Below, one piece after another: positions 6,970 through 14,163 of a DNA stretch of 17,690 nucleotides. Position numbers and translations under genes: made by a program. The DNA comes from Candidatus Thorarchaeota archaeon SMTZ1-83 (GTDB taxonomy: Archaea; Asgardarchaeota; Thorarchaeia; Thorarchaeales; Thorarchaeaceae), in assembly GCA_001563325.1 (NCBI GenBank), contig LRSK01000141.1:1-17690 (forward strand). Reading direction: 5' to 3'. The notes beneath the pieces were generated by a model. It had not been told where the DNA came from. It searched no databases and worked only from the letters and a program-made list of their open reading frames with translations. The number at the start of each line of letters is the position of its first letter. Position 1 is the first letter of the stretch.

Positions 6970-8694
6970 TCACCGGGCGCTCCCTTTCTTCACTAGCGCC
7001 TTACGTCTGACGATCCTGTTGCAGGACTGAATGGCTGGACATCCAACACAGTCATCTGGGACGTCTGTCACAGAGTGGTCCCCGAACAACAGCACCTGTT
7101 CTGCAATCGTGGTGCCCGGCGTGGGAGGTTCTAGGACCGCCTCCTTTCCCATTAGCCTGACATTGCATTTGTGCTTCGCAAGGGTGTTGTCGAGTTCCTC
7201 TAGGTCGCCCTCGACCACGACCGCGGTCGGGCCAACTTGTCTGACGAAATACTTCTTGAAATCATCTAGGAGCAGCAAGTCTTCGAGCTCTCTCTCCGTT
7301 TCCGTTTCAAAGAGATGAATATCTGACACAGTGGCGAATGTGGTCTGGGAGGTCCAGTCCTTGATAGATCTCTCAACATTCCTTGGAACCGGCTTGCTGC
7401 TCTCTTCCTTGAGGAATTCCAAGATGTTACTCTCTCTCAGGCCAACCTCAGTGGCTTGAAAGATTGACTTATCCGTTATCTTGAACGTGCTCACAACGTC
7501 TGTCTTCACCGGTTCGGTGAAGAGCATGAGTTGATACAGCTTGTAGTAGTCCATTTCAGAAGTGAATGCTGTGAGCTCAAAGTTGGGCAAGACGAAGAAA
7601 GTATCTGAGGAACCTGATTTCTTGTCGTGTGATTTGATGAGTACTCTCTCACCAATCTGAGTGAGTCTGACAGCCATGAGTTTCTTTCCTCGGTAAGCGC
7701 CCTCAACGAGACCAAGCAGGATTGGGGTTTCAAGTGCTAGTCTCACTCTGTCCACGTCAACCTGGACCCATTTCAAGGGCTGAGAGTCAATGAAGAGCTC
7801 ACTTCGAATCCAGTCCCTCATTTGCTCTACGTGTATCCATTCCTTTAGGTCGCTCTCCCTAAGTCGACAGATGGCAAGGTTCATGGTGTATTCAGTCGGT
7901 TGGTCTGGTGTCGCCCAGATTGCTCGTGTCCTTCCAAGCGCTGATAGAAGCAACCGACGCGAAACGACATCTTGTCCACCCGAGAAGAGTGCTTCAACCT
8001 TTCCTGGGACCACTCTGTCTTCCTCAACAATGCCATATGCGCCTGACTTGCGGGCCATCTTCTGGACTAGCTCAAACCTCTCCGTAGTGGGCTTGGACAT
8101 TGCAGCCACTATATGCTCCATCTCTCGCTTGGGAAATTCCCACGAGCTTGTCATTCTAACCTCATTCTTTGCCACGTAGGATACGAGCAGAAGCATGTCG
8201 ATGAGTAGTGTGTCGCGTTCATCAAAGATGGACTTTGCCTTCTTAGGAAGCTCGCGACTAGGTTCCGGTTTGGATGAGAATAGCTCTGTCAAGAAAGGCA
8301 TGAAGAAATCGAGAACTTTGAACTCAGCAACTTCTCTCCCGAAGTCTGTTAGCCTGGACATCATCCTCCGGATGATTACACCCTTCTTCCTAAGATCTCG
8401 CTCGGTCTGATTCAACTGGCCGTAGCTATAGATCTTCCTGAACGGCTTCAGCTTGTCGTTGCTCATTGCGCCTCTGTTCAGTGCTAGCATCCCTAGGAGG
8501 TCTCTTTCTCTATCTGAGAAGGTTTGAAAGACGCGATTTCTTGTGGCCCCATCCCTCATCTTCTCAGCCAGCAATGCTATGAGCCTTGTGCCGGACTCAC
8601 TGGTACTGACATCTATGTCCCAGTACTGGCAAGCGATCATTAGGTCTTCTCTTAGTACGTGCTCGAGTTCCTTCTCGAGAGATTCCTTGGGCAT
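6970..8694 (-). CDS. XPB-N-terminal-domain (Helicase_C_3-like) protein with winged-helix region and Cys cluster; p52-like architecture
   Basis: A 574-residue cytoplasmic protein without ATPase motifs. Residues about 365-460 match the N-terminal domain of the XPB encoded at 11050-12756: FFVLPNFEL against LIVQSDKSV, TFKITDKSIFQATEVGLRES against TYRVTPLSLWNSAAMGMSA, and KPVPRNVERSIKDW against YPIPDNIKREIVEY. This is the Helicase_C_3 type fold as I know the family. The first 350 residues are helical and charged, with winged-helix-like stretches (60-125, 285-355). The end has C549-x2-C552-x5-C558, preceded by a lone C510, which could bind zinc or an Fe-S cluster. Winged helices plus an XPB-like clutch recall TFIIH subunit p52/Tfb2 (inference). 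The gene is divergent from the RFC-like gene. ATG 8694 has a TATA-like CTTAAA 57 bases upstream. Confidence 0.8.
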   Translation of the reverse strand: MPKESLEKELEHVLREDLMIACQYWDIDVSTSESGTRLIALLAEKMRDGATRNRVFQTFSDRERDLLGMLALNRGAMSNDKLKPFRKIYSYGQLNQTERDLRKKGVIIRRMMSRLTDFGREVAEFKVLDFFMPFLTELFSSKPEPSRELPKKAKSIFDERDTLLIDMLLLVSYVAKNEVRMTSSWEFPKREMEHIVAAMSKPTTERFELVQKMARKSGAYGIVEEDRVVPGKVEALFSGGQDVVSRRLLLSALGRTRAIWATPDQPTEYTMNLAICRLRESDLKEWIHVEQMRDWIRSELFIDSQPLKWVQVDVDRVRLALETPILLGLVEGAYRGKKLMAVRLTQIGERVLIKSHDKKSGSSDTFFVLPNFELTAFTSEMDYYKLYQLMLFTEPVKTDVVSTFKITDKSIFQATEVGLRESNILEFLKEESSKPVPRNVERSIKDWTSQTTFATVSDIHLFETETERELEDLLLLDDFKKYFVRQVGPTAVVVEGDLEELDNTLAKHKCNVRLMGKEAVLEPPTPGTTIAEQVLLFGDHSVTDVPDDCVGCPAIQSCNRIVRRKALVKKGSAR

Positions 8695-8750
8695 GTTACT
8701 TCTAAACCACCATTTTCTGAGGGAGCAACCAAGGCCCCTGAATTTCTCTG

Positions 8751-8756
8751 TTTAAG
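8751..8756 (-). promoter_or_regulatory. TATA-like box for the XPB-domain protein
   Basis: The minus strand reads CTTAAA about 57 bases before ATG 8694, in the 163-base divergent region shared with the RFC-like gene. Confidence 0.45.
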
Positions 8757-8816
8757 ACCGTTTTGGTTTTGACCATTCACGCCGCGGACTGCCAGATTTC
8801 TACGAATCAAGGGCAA

Positions 8817-8825
8817 CCTTATTTT
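8817..8825 (+). promoter_or_regulatory. TATA-like box for the RFC-like gene
   Basis: CCTTATTTT is centred about 37 bases before ATG 8858. A start near 8846 would leave a 12-base leader containing the AGGTG ribosome site. Confidence 0.45.
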
Positions 8826-8857
8826 GGGCTATCTGTACTGATGCCTAGGTGTACCCA

Positions 8858-9970
8858 ATGGAACCGCCCCTCTGGAGTGTCAAATACAGGCCCCAAAGCT
8901 GGGATGATTTCATTGGACAAGACAGGGCCATCACTCAGCTGCGTAAGCTGGCGGAGTCAGGCTCCTGTCCCAACATGATTCTACATGGTCCCTATGGCAC
9001 GGGAAAGACGACGGCTGCTTTGCTCTTCTGCCATGAATTCCTCGGTGATGCATTCGCTTCCAACTTCAAGATGCTCAACGTGAGAGATGCTTCCTCATAC
9101 TCGGTTGCCCAGGCAAAACGTGACATCAAGGCGCTGGCCAAGCTGGATAGATCGGAGCGCACGGAACTCGACGAATACATGTCCCTGGTCTTCAAGGAAG
9201 TGAAGAGCGAATTGAAGTCAAAGGGGAGAACAAGGGACCCGAACAGGTCCCAATTGTTACAGGGTGCAATCCGGTTGTTTGCATCCACAGTTACTGTTTC
9301 TGACGAGAAGGTGAAGGTACTTGTCTTGGACGAGGCTGATGCACTCACCGGGAATATGCAGCAGGCCTTGCGAAGGACCATGGAAATCTACAGCGATGTG
9401 TGCCGATTCATATTCACAACACCCACTCTTGCAGGCTGGAGTCCTGCAGTAATCTCTCGGAGTCTATCGCTCAATTTTCCGAGTGTTGCCGAAGATGAAG
9501 CGGTGCTATTTCTCAATGACGTGGCAAGAAAGGAGGGTGTGGACATCGACTCGGAAGCTCTTGAGGCGGTCGCCCGGGAGTCAGGCGGAGATCTTCGTTT
9601 CGCCTTGAATCTTCTCCAGATTGCAGCTGCAGACGGGCGACCTGTCACGGAGAGTAAGGTGTACGAGAGCTCAGAAACCGAGTTCATGAAGAGTGTGCGG
9701 AAGATGGTAGACCTAGCGATTTCTGGTGCCTTCGTGGACTCGCGCAAGATACTGAGAAATCTTCTCGGTGTGGATAATCACTCACCACGAGAAGTCTGCT
9801 TGGAGATTCAGCGGAACCTCGTCTGCAGACACTTTCATCCTCATGTTCTGAGGGCACTGCTTGACAGAGTGGCTGAGATTGACCATCGGCTCGTGCAAGC
9901 ACAGAACCCCTTCATTCAGATTACTGCATTACTGGCATCCATTGGGAGGATTGTGTCGGACGCCAACTAG
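8858..9970 (+). CDS. RFC small-subunit-like clamp-loader AAA+ ATPase, divergent
   Basis: An ATPase of the clamp-loader family, which opens the PCNA ring and loads it at primer ends. ATG 8858 follows AGGTG by 6 bases; the GTG at 8849 overlaps that site. The 370 residues show the RFC box WSVKYRPQSWDDFIGQ, Walker A GPYGTGKTT (44-52), Walker B VLVLDEAD (154-161), QQALRRTME, sensor 1 near FTTPT, and sensor 2 GGDLR (243-247). The oddities are large. Walker A to Walker B is about 108 residues against roughly 60 in ordinary archaeal RfcS. The family's NASDERG segment is replaced by NVRDASSYS plus a charged helical insert (about 90-148). The SRC motif is SRS (200-202), though the arginine finger remains. 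It is probably a specialised paralogue or small-subunit variant rather than the canonical RfcS. Confidence 0.85.
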   Translation: MEPPLWSVKYRPQSWDDFIGQDRAITQLRKLAESGSCPNMILHGPYGTGKTTAALLFCHEFLGDAFASNFKMLNVRDASSYSVAQAKRDIKALAKLDRSERTELDEYMSLVFKEVKSELKSKGRTRDPNRSQLLQGAIRLFASTVTVSDEKVKVLVLDEADALTGNMQQALRRTMEIYSDVCRFIFTTPTLAGWSPAVISRSLSLNFPSVAEDEAVLFLNDVARKEGVDIDSEALEAVARESGGDLRFALNLLQIAAADGRPVTESKVYESSETEFMKSVRKMVDLAISGAFVDSRKILRNLLGVDNHSPREVCLEIQRNLVCRHFHPHVLRALLDRVAEIDHRLVQAQNPFIQITALLASIGRIVSDAN

Positions 9971-10030
9971 TCCATCGGACCAATTGACCTTCGTCTCCAC
10001 CAGGTCTTTCGATTCAATTTCATGAACATC

Positions 10031-10037
10031 TTTTAAT
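10031..10037 (+). promoter_or_regulatory. TATA-like box for the APH-fold kinase
   Basis: TTTTAAT is centred about 22 bases before GTG 10056. A transcript starting 25 bases downstream would begin at or just after that GTG, which clashes with the good GGGAG site at 10046-10050. Either the spacing is shorter than usual, or translation begins at ATG 10068. Confidence 0.5.
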
Positions 10038-10055
10038 TGGTTAGAGGGAGTTAGT

Positions 10056-10068
10056 GTGCCGCACACAA
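10056..10068. repeat. 13-base palindrome at the APH-kinase start
   Basis: GTGTGC-C-GCACAC is a perfect inverted repeat with a one-base centre. It covers the GTG start and the predicted transcription start. The arms are too close for an RNA hairpin, so a DNA-binding operator is the likelier reading. Confidence 0.4.
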
Positions 10069-11057
10069 TGAGAGGAAGACCAGTCAAGAAGGTTCATGGT
10101 CTTCGACCTAAGGACCTTGAGAGGTTGTTGGAGTCGGAGTTGCAGCAGAGTCATCTCCGTGTCCGAGGTTCGTTGATTGGTGGTATGGCAAACATCAACC
10201 TGCTCGTGTTCTCAGGAAGCGATACTTTCATTCTGAAACTCCCCGGTCTGAAGGGACTAGACACTAATCCATTCGAATACGAATTCTCCATCTGCAGTAC
10301 GATGGTGAGGGACTCGCTTTGTCCACAACCTCTTGTGACTGGGTTCCTTCCTGATGACTTGGGTACTCCATTCATCGTATACCGCTATGAAGTTGGGACT
10401 GTTCATTCGGACCTCCAGTCGATGAGTCCACAGGATCTCGTGCTCTTGGCCGAAGCAATTCAGAAGCTGAGGCAGCAACGGCCTCCTGACGTTCGCGCTT
10501 ACTCGAAACCGTCAGAATACATCGAAGGATGGTACAGAAAGATACAGACCGCGTTGAATCTCAGTGAGTCAGAATCCCCCGCGATTCCATCCATGTTTCA
10601 CGCCATTGAAGAGCTGCGCGGTTCTCTCGAAACGTTTGTAGATACAACCATGTTCTGGTCCGGGTCGCTCATGCACGGTGACCTTAGACCAAGTAACATT
10701 GTGTTTCAAGAGCGTCGTGCACTCCTTCTCGATTGGAGTGAATGCTCCTACGGAGAGTCCCTCTTGGACATAGCATACTTGCTGTCAGAGCCGAAAGATG
10801 AGTGGACTGGACAGGTCCCAATGACAGACAGCGAAACCACGAGAATGAGGGTAGATGCGTTGAAGACTCTCTCGTTGATGTCTGCAGTGGCTTGGACCAC
10901 TGAACGTTTGATTCGAATTGAATCAGGACAAGTAGAGAACAACTTGGCTGGTCCTCAACTTACGAAGGCGATGTCTAGCTATCTGCAGATCAAGACCGAG
11001 ATGTTGAAGCAGAGAATCTCAATGCATATCATTGATACAAAAGACGAATCTAGCTGA
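10056..11057 (+). CDS. APH/choline-kinase-fold small-molecule kinase
   Basis: A phosphotransferase of the aminoglycoside phosphotransferase fold. In archaea such proteins usually phosphorylate metabolites; the substrate cannot be read here, and resistance should not be assumed. The 333 residues carry a Gly loop (IGGMAN, 41-46), the ATP lysine K61 in FILKLPG, the helix-C Glu in FEYEF, the Brenner motif HGDLRPSNI (207-215) and the metal Asp in LLLDWSE (226). A short basic N-terminus (RGRPVKK) precedes the fold. GTG 10056 has GGGAG five bases upstream; ATG 10068 is an alternative that removes four residues. A 13-base palindrome covers the start. The gene ends 8 bases inside the convergent XPB gene. 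Confidence 0.88.
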   Translation: MPHTMRGRPVKKVHGLRPKDLERLLESELQQSHLRVRGSLIGGMANINLLVFSGSDTFILKLPGLKGLDTNPFEYEFSICSTMVRDSLCPQPLVTGFLPDDLGTPFIVYRYEVGTVHSDLQSMSPQDLVLLAEAIQKLRQQRPPDVRAYSKPSEYIEGWYRKIQTALNLSESESPAIPSMFHAIEELRGSLETFVDTTMFWSGSLMHGDLRPSNIVFQERRALLLDWSECSYGESLLDIAYLLSEPKDEWTGQVPMTDSETTRMRVDALKTLSLMSAVAWTTERLIRIESGQVENNLAGPQLTKAMSSYLQIKTEMLKQRISMHIIDTKDESS

Positions 11058-12756
11058 AGAAGCTCTCGGGCCGACGTTCCCAGATGTCCTCATCGGCAGA
11101 AGCTATGACATACTGATAGCCTTGTTCAGTAAGGAAGAGTTGACGCTTTGCTGCGAAGTCCATGTCTCTTGTGTCCTTTGTAACTAAGGAGTAAAACCTG
11201 GCGAAGCTCCCATCTGCCTTCGGCCGCAGGATTCTTCCTAATCGCTGAGCCTCTTCCTGTCGCGAGCCAAATGTACCAGAAACCTGGATGGCAACGTTTG
11301 CATCAGGAAGGTCCAGCGCGAAGTTGGCAACTTTCGATACGACAAGAATCTTCTCTTTGCCCTCCCGGAAGGCTTCGTATAGCCTCTGTCTCTCTGCATT
11401 GCTTGTCTTGCCTGTGATTAGTGGAGCCTTTACCTCATCTGCGATGATCTTGAGTTGGTCTAGATACATTCCAATGACCAAGATGTTGTCAGCTTGATGA
11501 TAGTTCAGCAGCTCTTGGATGATTGGGAGCTTATCTGGATTCTCAGCGGCTATTCTATACTTCTTTCTATCCTCTGCCAGCGCATACTTCCTTCTGAGGG
11601 CATCAGGAAGGTCAAGTCTGATTTCATAGCAAACGGCTGTGGCAATCCACCCTTGATCTTCGAGCAACTTCCACGGCATGTCGTATCTTTTCGGGCCAAT
11701 GAGGCTGAACACATCCTCTTCTCTTTCGTCTTCTCTGACTAATGTTGCAGTAAGGCCGAGTCGCCTTGTGGCCTGAATGGTCGCTGTTACTCTGAAGACC
11801 GGAGCTGGCAAAAGGTGGACTTCGTCATAGATAATGAGGCCCCAGTTCCTGGCCTCAAAGATCTTGAAGTGCTCAAACTCGTCATCTCTTGACTTTCTCC
11901 AAGTCATGATCTGATACGTGGCCACCGTGACCGGACGTACCTCTTTCATGTCACCAGTGTACTCGCCTAGGTCTTCGGGTTTGAGGGTTGTCTTGTCAAG
12001 CAGCTCGTCGATCCATTGCCGCACTGCAATAACATTTGGACACAGTATCAGTGTGGACGTCTGGAGCTTCTCCATAGCCCCCATTCCCACCATCGTCTTT
12101 CCAGCACCACACGGCAAAACAACCACACCAGACCCACCACGAACTCCTCCACCCGCATAGAATGTGTCTGCCGCATCCTGCTGGTACCTGCGCAGACCCC
12201 AAGCGACTCCACCCAGGGTTACATCTCTCATCTCGAAGTGTAGTGCTTCTCCCTCGACATACCCCGCGAGGTCTTCGACAGGATGCCCCAACTCAATAAG
12301 CGCATGTTTTAGAAAACCTCTCTTCCCTGGATCTATCAGAAATGTGAGATCATCGACGCGCTCTTCGATGTATTCCCTGACCTTCTTGGCCGCCCATATC
12401 AGTTCGGCTAGGTCCTCCTCTTCACACTCCAAAAGGAGATCAGGCCCTTCCTTTGTCAGTGTGAGCTGACCATACCTCCCCATGTATTCGACAATCTCAC
12501 GTTTGATATTGTCGGGAATCGGGTATTTGGCGTATTGTTCCAGGGAATCTACGACTTCCCTGGCAGACATCCCCATGGCTGCAGAATTCCATAGGCTTAG
12601 AGGAGTGACTCTGTATGTGTGAACGTATTCTGGAGACTTGATGAGCTCGGCAAACCTGGCAAGTGAGTCTCTTGCCTCTTCGTACAGAGGATTGTCTACC
12701 TCAAGCAGGACTGACTTGTCGGACTGCACTATGAGCGGATTCATCGGATTGGGCAT
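11050..12756 (-). CDS. xpb: XPB/Rad25-type DNA helicase
   Basis: A superfamily 2 3'-5' DNA helicase/translocase that opens DNA in repair and, in eukaryotic TFIIH, in transcription. The 568 residues start at ATG 12756, six bases after GAGGT; the longer GTG start at 12786 lacks such a site. An N-terminal Helicase_C_3-type domain (about 1-110) and a linker are followed by RRYQQDAA, Walker A CGAGKT (216-221), motif Ia LILCPN, DEVH (311-314), TAT (motif III, 336-338), the XPB-specific RED motif (341-343), and motif VI QRLGRILR (504-511). All catalytic motifs look intact. The archaeal XPB partner nuclease Bax1 is not beside it; neighbours are an APH kinase (convergent, 8-base overlap) and, across a gap, a RIO kinase. 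Its N-terminal domain recurs in the 574-residue protein at 6970-8694. Confidence 0.97.
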   Translation of the reverse strand: MPNPMNPLIVQSDKSVLLEVDNPLYEEARDSLARFAELIKSPEYVHTYRVTPLSLWNSAAMGMSAREVVDSLEQYAKYPIPDNIKREIVEYMGRYGQLTLTKEGPDLLLECEEEDLAELIWAAKKVREYIEERVDDLTFLIDPGKRGFLKHALIELGHPVEDLAGYVEGEALHFEMRDVTLGGVAWGLRRYQQDAADTFYAGGGVRGGSGVVVLPCGAGKTMVGMGAMEKLQTSTLILCPNVIAVRQWIDELLDKTTLKPEDLGEYTGDMKEVRPVTVATYQIMTWRKSRDDEFEHFKIFEARNWGLIIYDEVHLLPAPVFRVTATIQATRRLGLTATLVREDEREEDVFSLIGPKRYDMPWKLLEDQGWIATAVCYEIRLDLPDALRRKYALAEDRKKYRIAAENPDKLPIIQELLNYHQADNILVIGMYLDQLKIIADEVKAPLITGKTSNAERQRLYEAFREGKEKILVVSKVANFALDLPDANVAIQVSGTFGSRQEEAQRLGRILRPKADGSFARFYSLVTKDTRDMDFAAKRQLFLTEQGYQYVIASADEDIWERRPESFFS

Positions 12757-12807
12757 CTGTAGACCTCTAGTTTCTTCCCGTCCCACTGTCAGACGGAAAC
12801 CGAAGGA

Positions 12808-12848
12808 CGGCGAGTTGACTTTCAGATAAATCCTTCCGTCGAGTCAAC
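12808..12848. repeat. Near-direct repeats flanking the XPB TATA box
   Basis: CGGCGAGTTGAC (12808-12819) and CGTCGAGTCAAC (12837-12848) agree at 9 of 12 bases, 29 bases apart. They flank the minus-strand TATA-like GGATTTATCT (12824-12833), which lies about 70 bases before ATG 12756. They could be regulator sites; chance is not excluded. Confidence 0.35.
12824..12833 (-). promoter_or_regulatory. TATA-like box for XPB
   Basis: The minus strand reads GGATTTATCT. A start 25 bases downstream leaves a leader of about 47 bases that includes GAGGT before ATG 12756. Confidence 0.45.
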
Positions 12849-12904
12849 ACCAGAATCCCATCAGCGGTCATAGACATAGTTCACGGCTACTAGGACCACA
12901 AACA

Positions 12905-12912
12905 CTATATAG
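12905..12912 (+). promoter_or_regulatory. Strong TATA box in the XPB-RIO gap
   Basis: CTATATAG is one of the best TATA matches in the window. It does not serve an annotated gene: the RIO start is over 300 bases away with its own candidate box. A start 25 bases on falls at about 12933, at ATG 12932. It is palindromic, so it could also fire on the minus strand. Confidence 0.5.
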
Positions 12913-12931
12913 CTAACCTGAGCAGCCCGAC

Positions 12932-13009
12932 ATGTCTGATTGGACGGAGGTGCAGTCTACCAATGATGGTCTTGAGATTTCTAACAGTGGACACCTGCAC
13001 CCGTATTGA
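12932..13009 (+). other. Possible 25-residue leaderless ORF or small non-coding RNA
   Basis: ATG 12932 lies at the expected start point of the 12905-12912 TATA box and opens MSDWTEVQSTNDGLEISNSG, ending HLHPY with TGA at 13007. The peptide has no recognised motif. Alternatively the transcript is a non-coding RNA. GGTGCAG (12950-12956) can pair with CTGCACC (12995-13001). Another stem, GACACC (12990-12995) with GGTGTC (13011-13016), straddles the stop. The 472-base gap from 12757 to 13228 otherwise holds only promoters, and I see nothing definable between about 13020 and 13165. Confidence 0.35.
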
Positions 13010-13170
13010 GGGTGTCAAATAGACATCCGCTGCTTCTTTGTGCTAGCCATTCATCCCACGCATCGAGTATGGTGTGCTCATCGAACCACAAGGCGAGTGG
13101 CTGGTTGTCTGCTGATCTTGGTCTGTTGTGCTATGAATGAAAGATGCGTGTCAGCTCAACCAACGAGAGT

Positions 13171-13178
13171 GCATAAAG
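13171..13178 (+). promoter_or_regulatory. TATA-like box for RIO kinase
   Basis: GCATAAAG is centred about 55 bases before GTG 13229 and predicts a leader of about 29 bases. TTGAATAAC at 13182-13190 is an alternative. Confidence 0.4.
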
Positions 13179-13228
13179 AAGTTGAATAACAAGAAGCAGA
13201 GTGGTCGGCTGGGTTCTGTGTCTGGCTG

Positions 13229-14062
13229 GTGCTCAACGTGAGCCGAGTCGAGAAATACAATCCCCTCAAAAGCAGTGCTCTAGCTCGTAAACGCGACTCG
13301 TCAAAGGGTGAAGGCAGCGGTAGAGGGTCTGAAATAAGGGAACTCACATTCGACTCAGTGAGAGAGGATGCTATCCAGTTCGGCCTTGTCACAGACGTGG
13401 TCTATCAAATGAACTCCGGAAAGGAGGCATCAATCTACCTTGCACAGTGGAGAGGGCATCCTATTGTGCTCAAGGCTTACCGCCTCTGGCATTCCTCCCA
13501 CAAGATGTCGAAGAAAAAGGGATACCAAGGAGTCGCCACAAACAAGAGGACTTACTGCATACTGGGAATGATGGAGGACTTCGCAGTCAAGGAGTTTGAC
13601 TACCTGATGAACTGCTTCAAGGCAGGAGTGCATGTGCCTACTCCCATTGGTCGAGTTGGCAACTTCCTTACCATGAGGTTTATCGGAGAAGATACGGAGC
13701 CTGCGCCCCAGCTCAAGGATGTTGAGCTTGAGGACCCTGAGAGAGTCCTCGACCAGATCTTGGATGACTACTTGCTGATGTACGCAGAGGCTCACTATGT
13801 TCATGGAGATCTTAGCAAGTACAACATCTTGTGGCATCAAAAACGACCATGGATCATCGACGTACCACAGGCCTACGAGGTCACTCCATGGGCGGATATG
13901 ATGAAGGTGGAGAGACTACTTCACAGGGATATCCGGAACGTCCTCTCGTACTTCGAGGGGTACAGTATTCATCGAGACCCTGACTACATCCTGGATGTGT
14001 TTCTGAATGAATATGTTCCCGACAACCTGAGGAACTACAGAGAGTTAGTGGCTAGAGAATAG
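13229..14062 (+). CDS. RIO-type atypical serine kinase (RIO1-like)
   Basis: RIO kinases act in late small-ribosomal-subunit maturation. The 277 residues show a P-loop substitute NSGKEASIYLA (62-72), the ATP lysine K82 in LKAYR, KEFDYLMNCFKAGVHVPTPIG, the catalytic loop HGDLSKYNIL (192-201) and the metal Asp in IIDVPQA (209-215). There is no N-terminal winged helix, unlike RIO2. The N-terminal 35 residues are basic and disordered (ALARKRDSSKGEGSGRG). The flexible loop differs from RIO1's usual YxxGDxRF, and IDVPQ blends RIO1 (IDVSQ) and RIO2 (IDFPQ) signatures, so subfamily is uncertain. The start is GTG 13229 or GTG 13238; GGTG at 13228-13231 favours the latter by 6-base spacing. It is the only gene on its transcript. 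Confidence 0.92.
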   Translation: MLNVSRVEKYNPLKSSALARKRDSSKGEGSGRGSEIRELTFDSVREDAIQFGLVTDVVYQMNSGKEASIYLAQWRGHPIVLKAYRLWHSSHKMSKKKGYQGVATNKRTYCILGMMEDFAVKEFDYLMNCFKAGVHVPTPIGRVGNFLTMRFIGEDTEPAPQLKDVELEDPERVLDQILDDYLLMYAEAHYVHGDLSKYNILWHQKRPWIIDVPQAYEVTPWADMMKVERLLHRDIRNVLSYFEGYSIHRDPDYILDVFLNEYVPDNLRNYRELVARE

Positions 14063-14135
14063 CCTCTCTGAGAGCCTATTGGTAAGTTTTGGCCACTCTC
14101 ACACCCCCTAGACGTCATGCTCTACCATTGCGTGA

Positions 14136-14143
14136 TTATAAGG
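14136..14143 (+). promoter_or_regulatory. TATA box for the 72-residue gene
   Basis: TTATAAGG is centred 25 bases before ATG 14164, the spacing expected for a leaderless archaeal transcript. Confidence 0.55.
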
Positions 14144-14163
14144 CATGGCCAACACATATCACT

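Noticed and set aside
7031..8410. Several plus-strand Ser-rich frames across the XPB-domain gene
   Set aside because: Typical antisense artefacts; the minus-strand protein has the recognisable domain.
10056..11057. Antibiotic resistance (aminoglycoside phosphotransferase)
   Set aside because: Only the shared kinase fold is visible. The archaeal setting and sequence give no support for an antibiotic substrate.
12932..13020. C/D-box sRNA, tRNA or SRP RNA in the XPB-RIO gap
   Set aside because: AATGATGG resembles a C box but no D box follows at the right place. There is no T-arm, and no SRP core motif.
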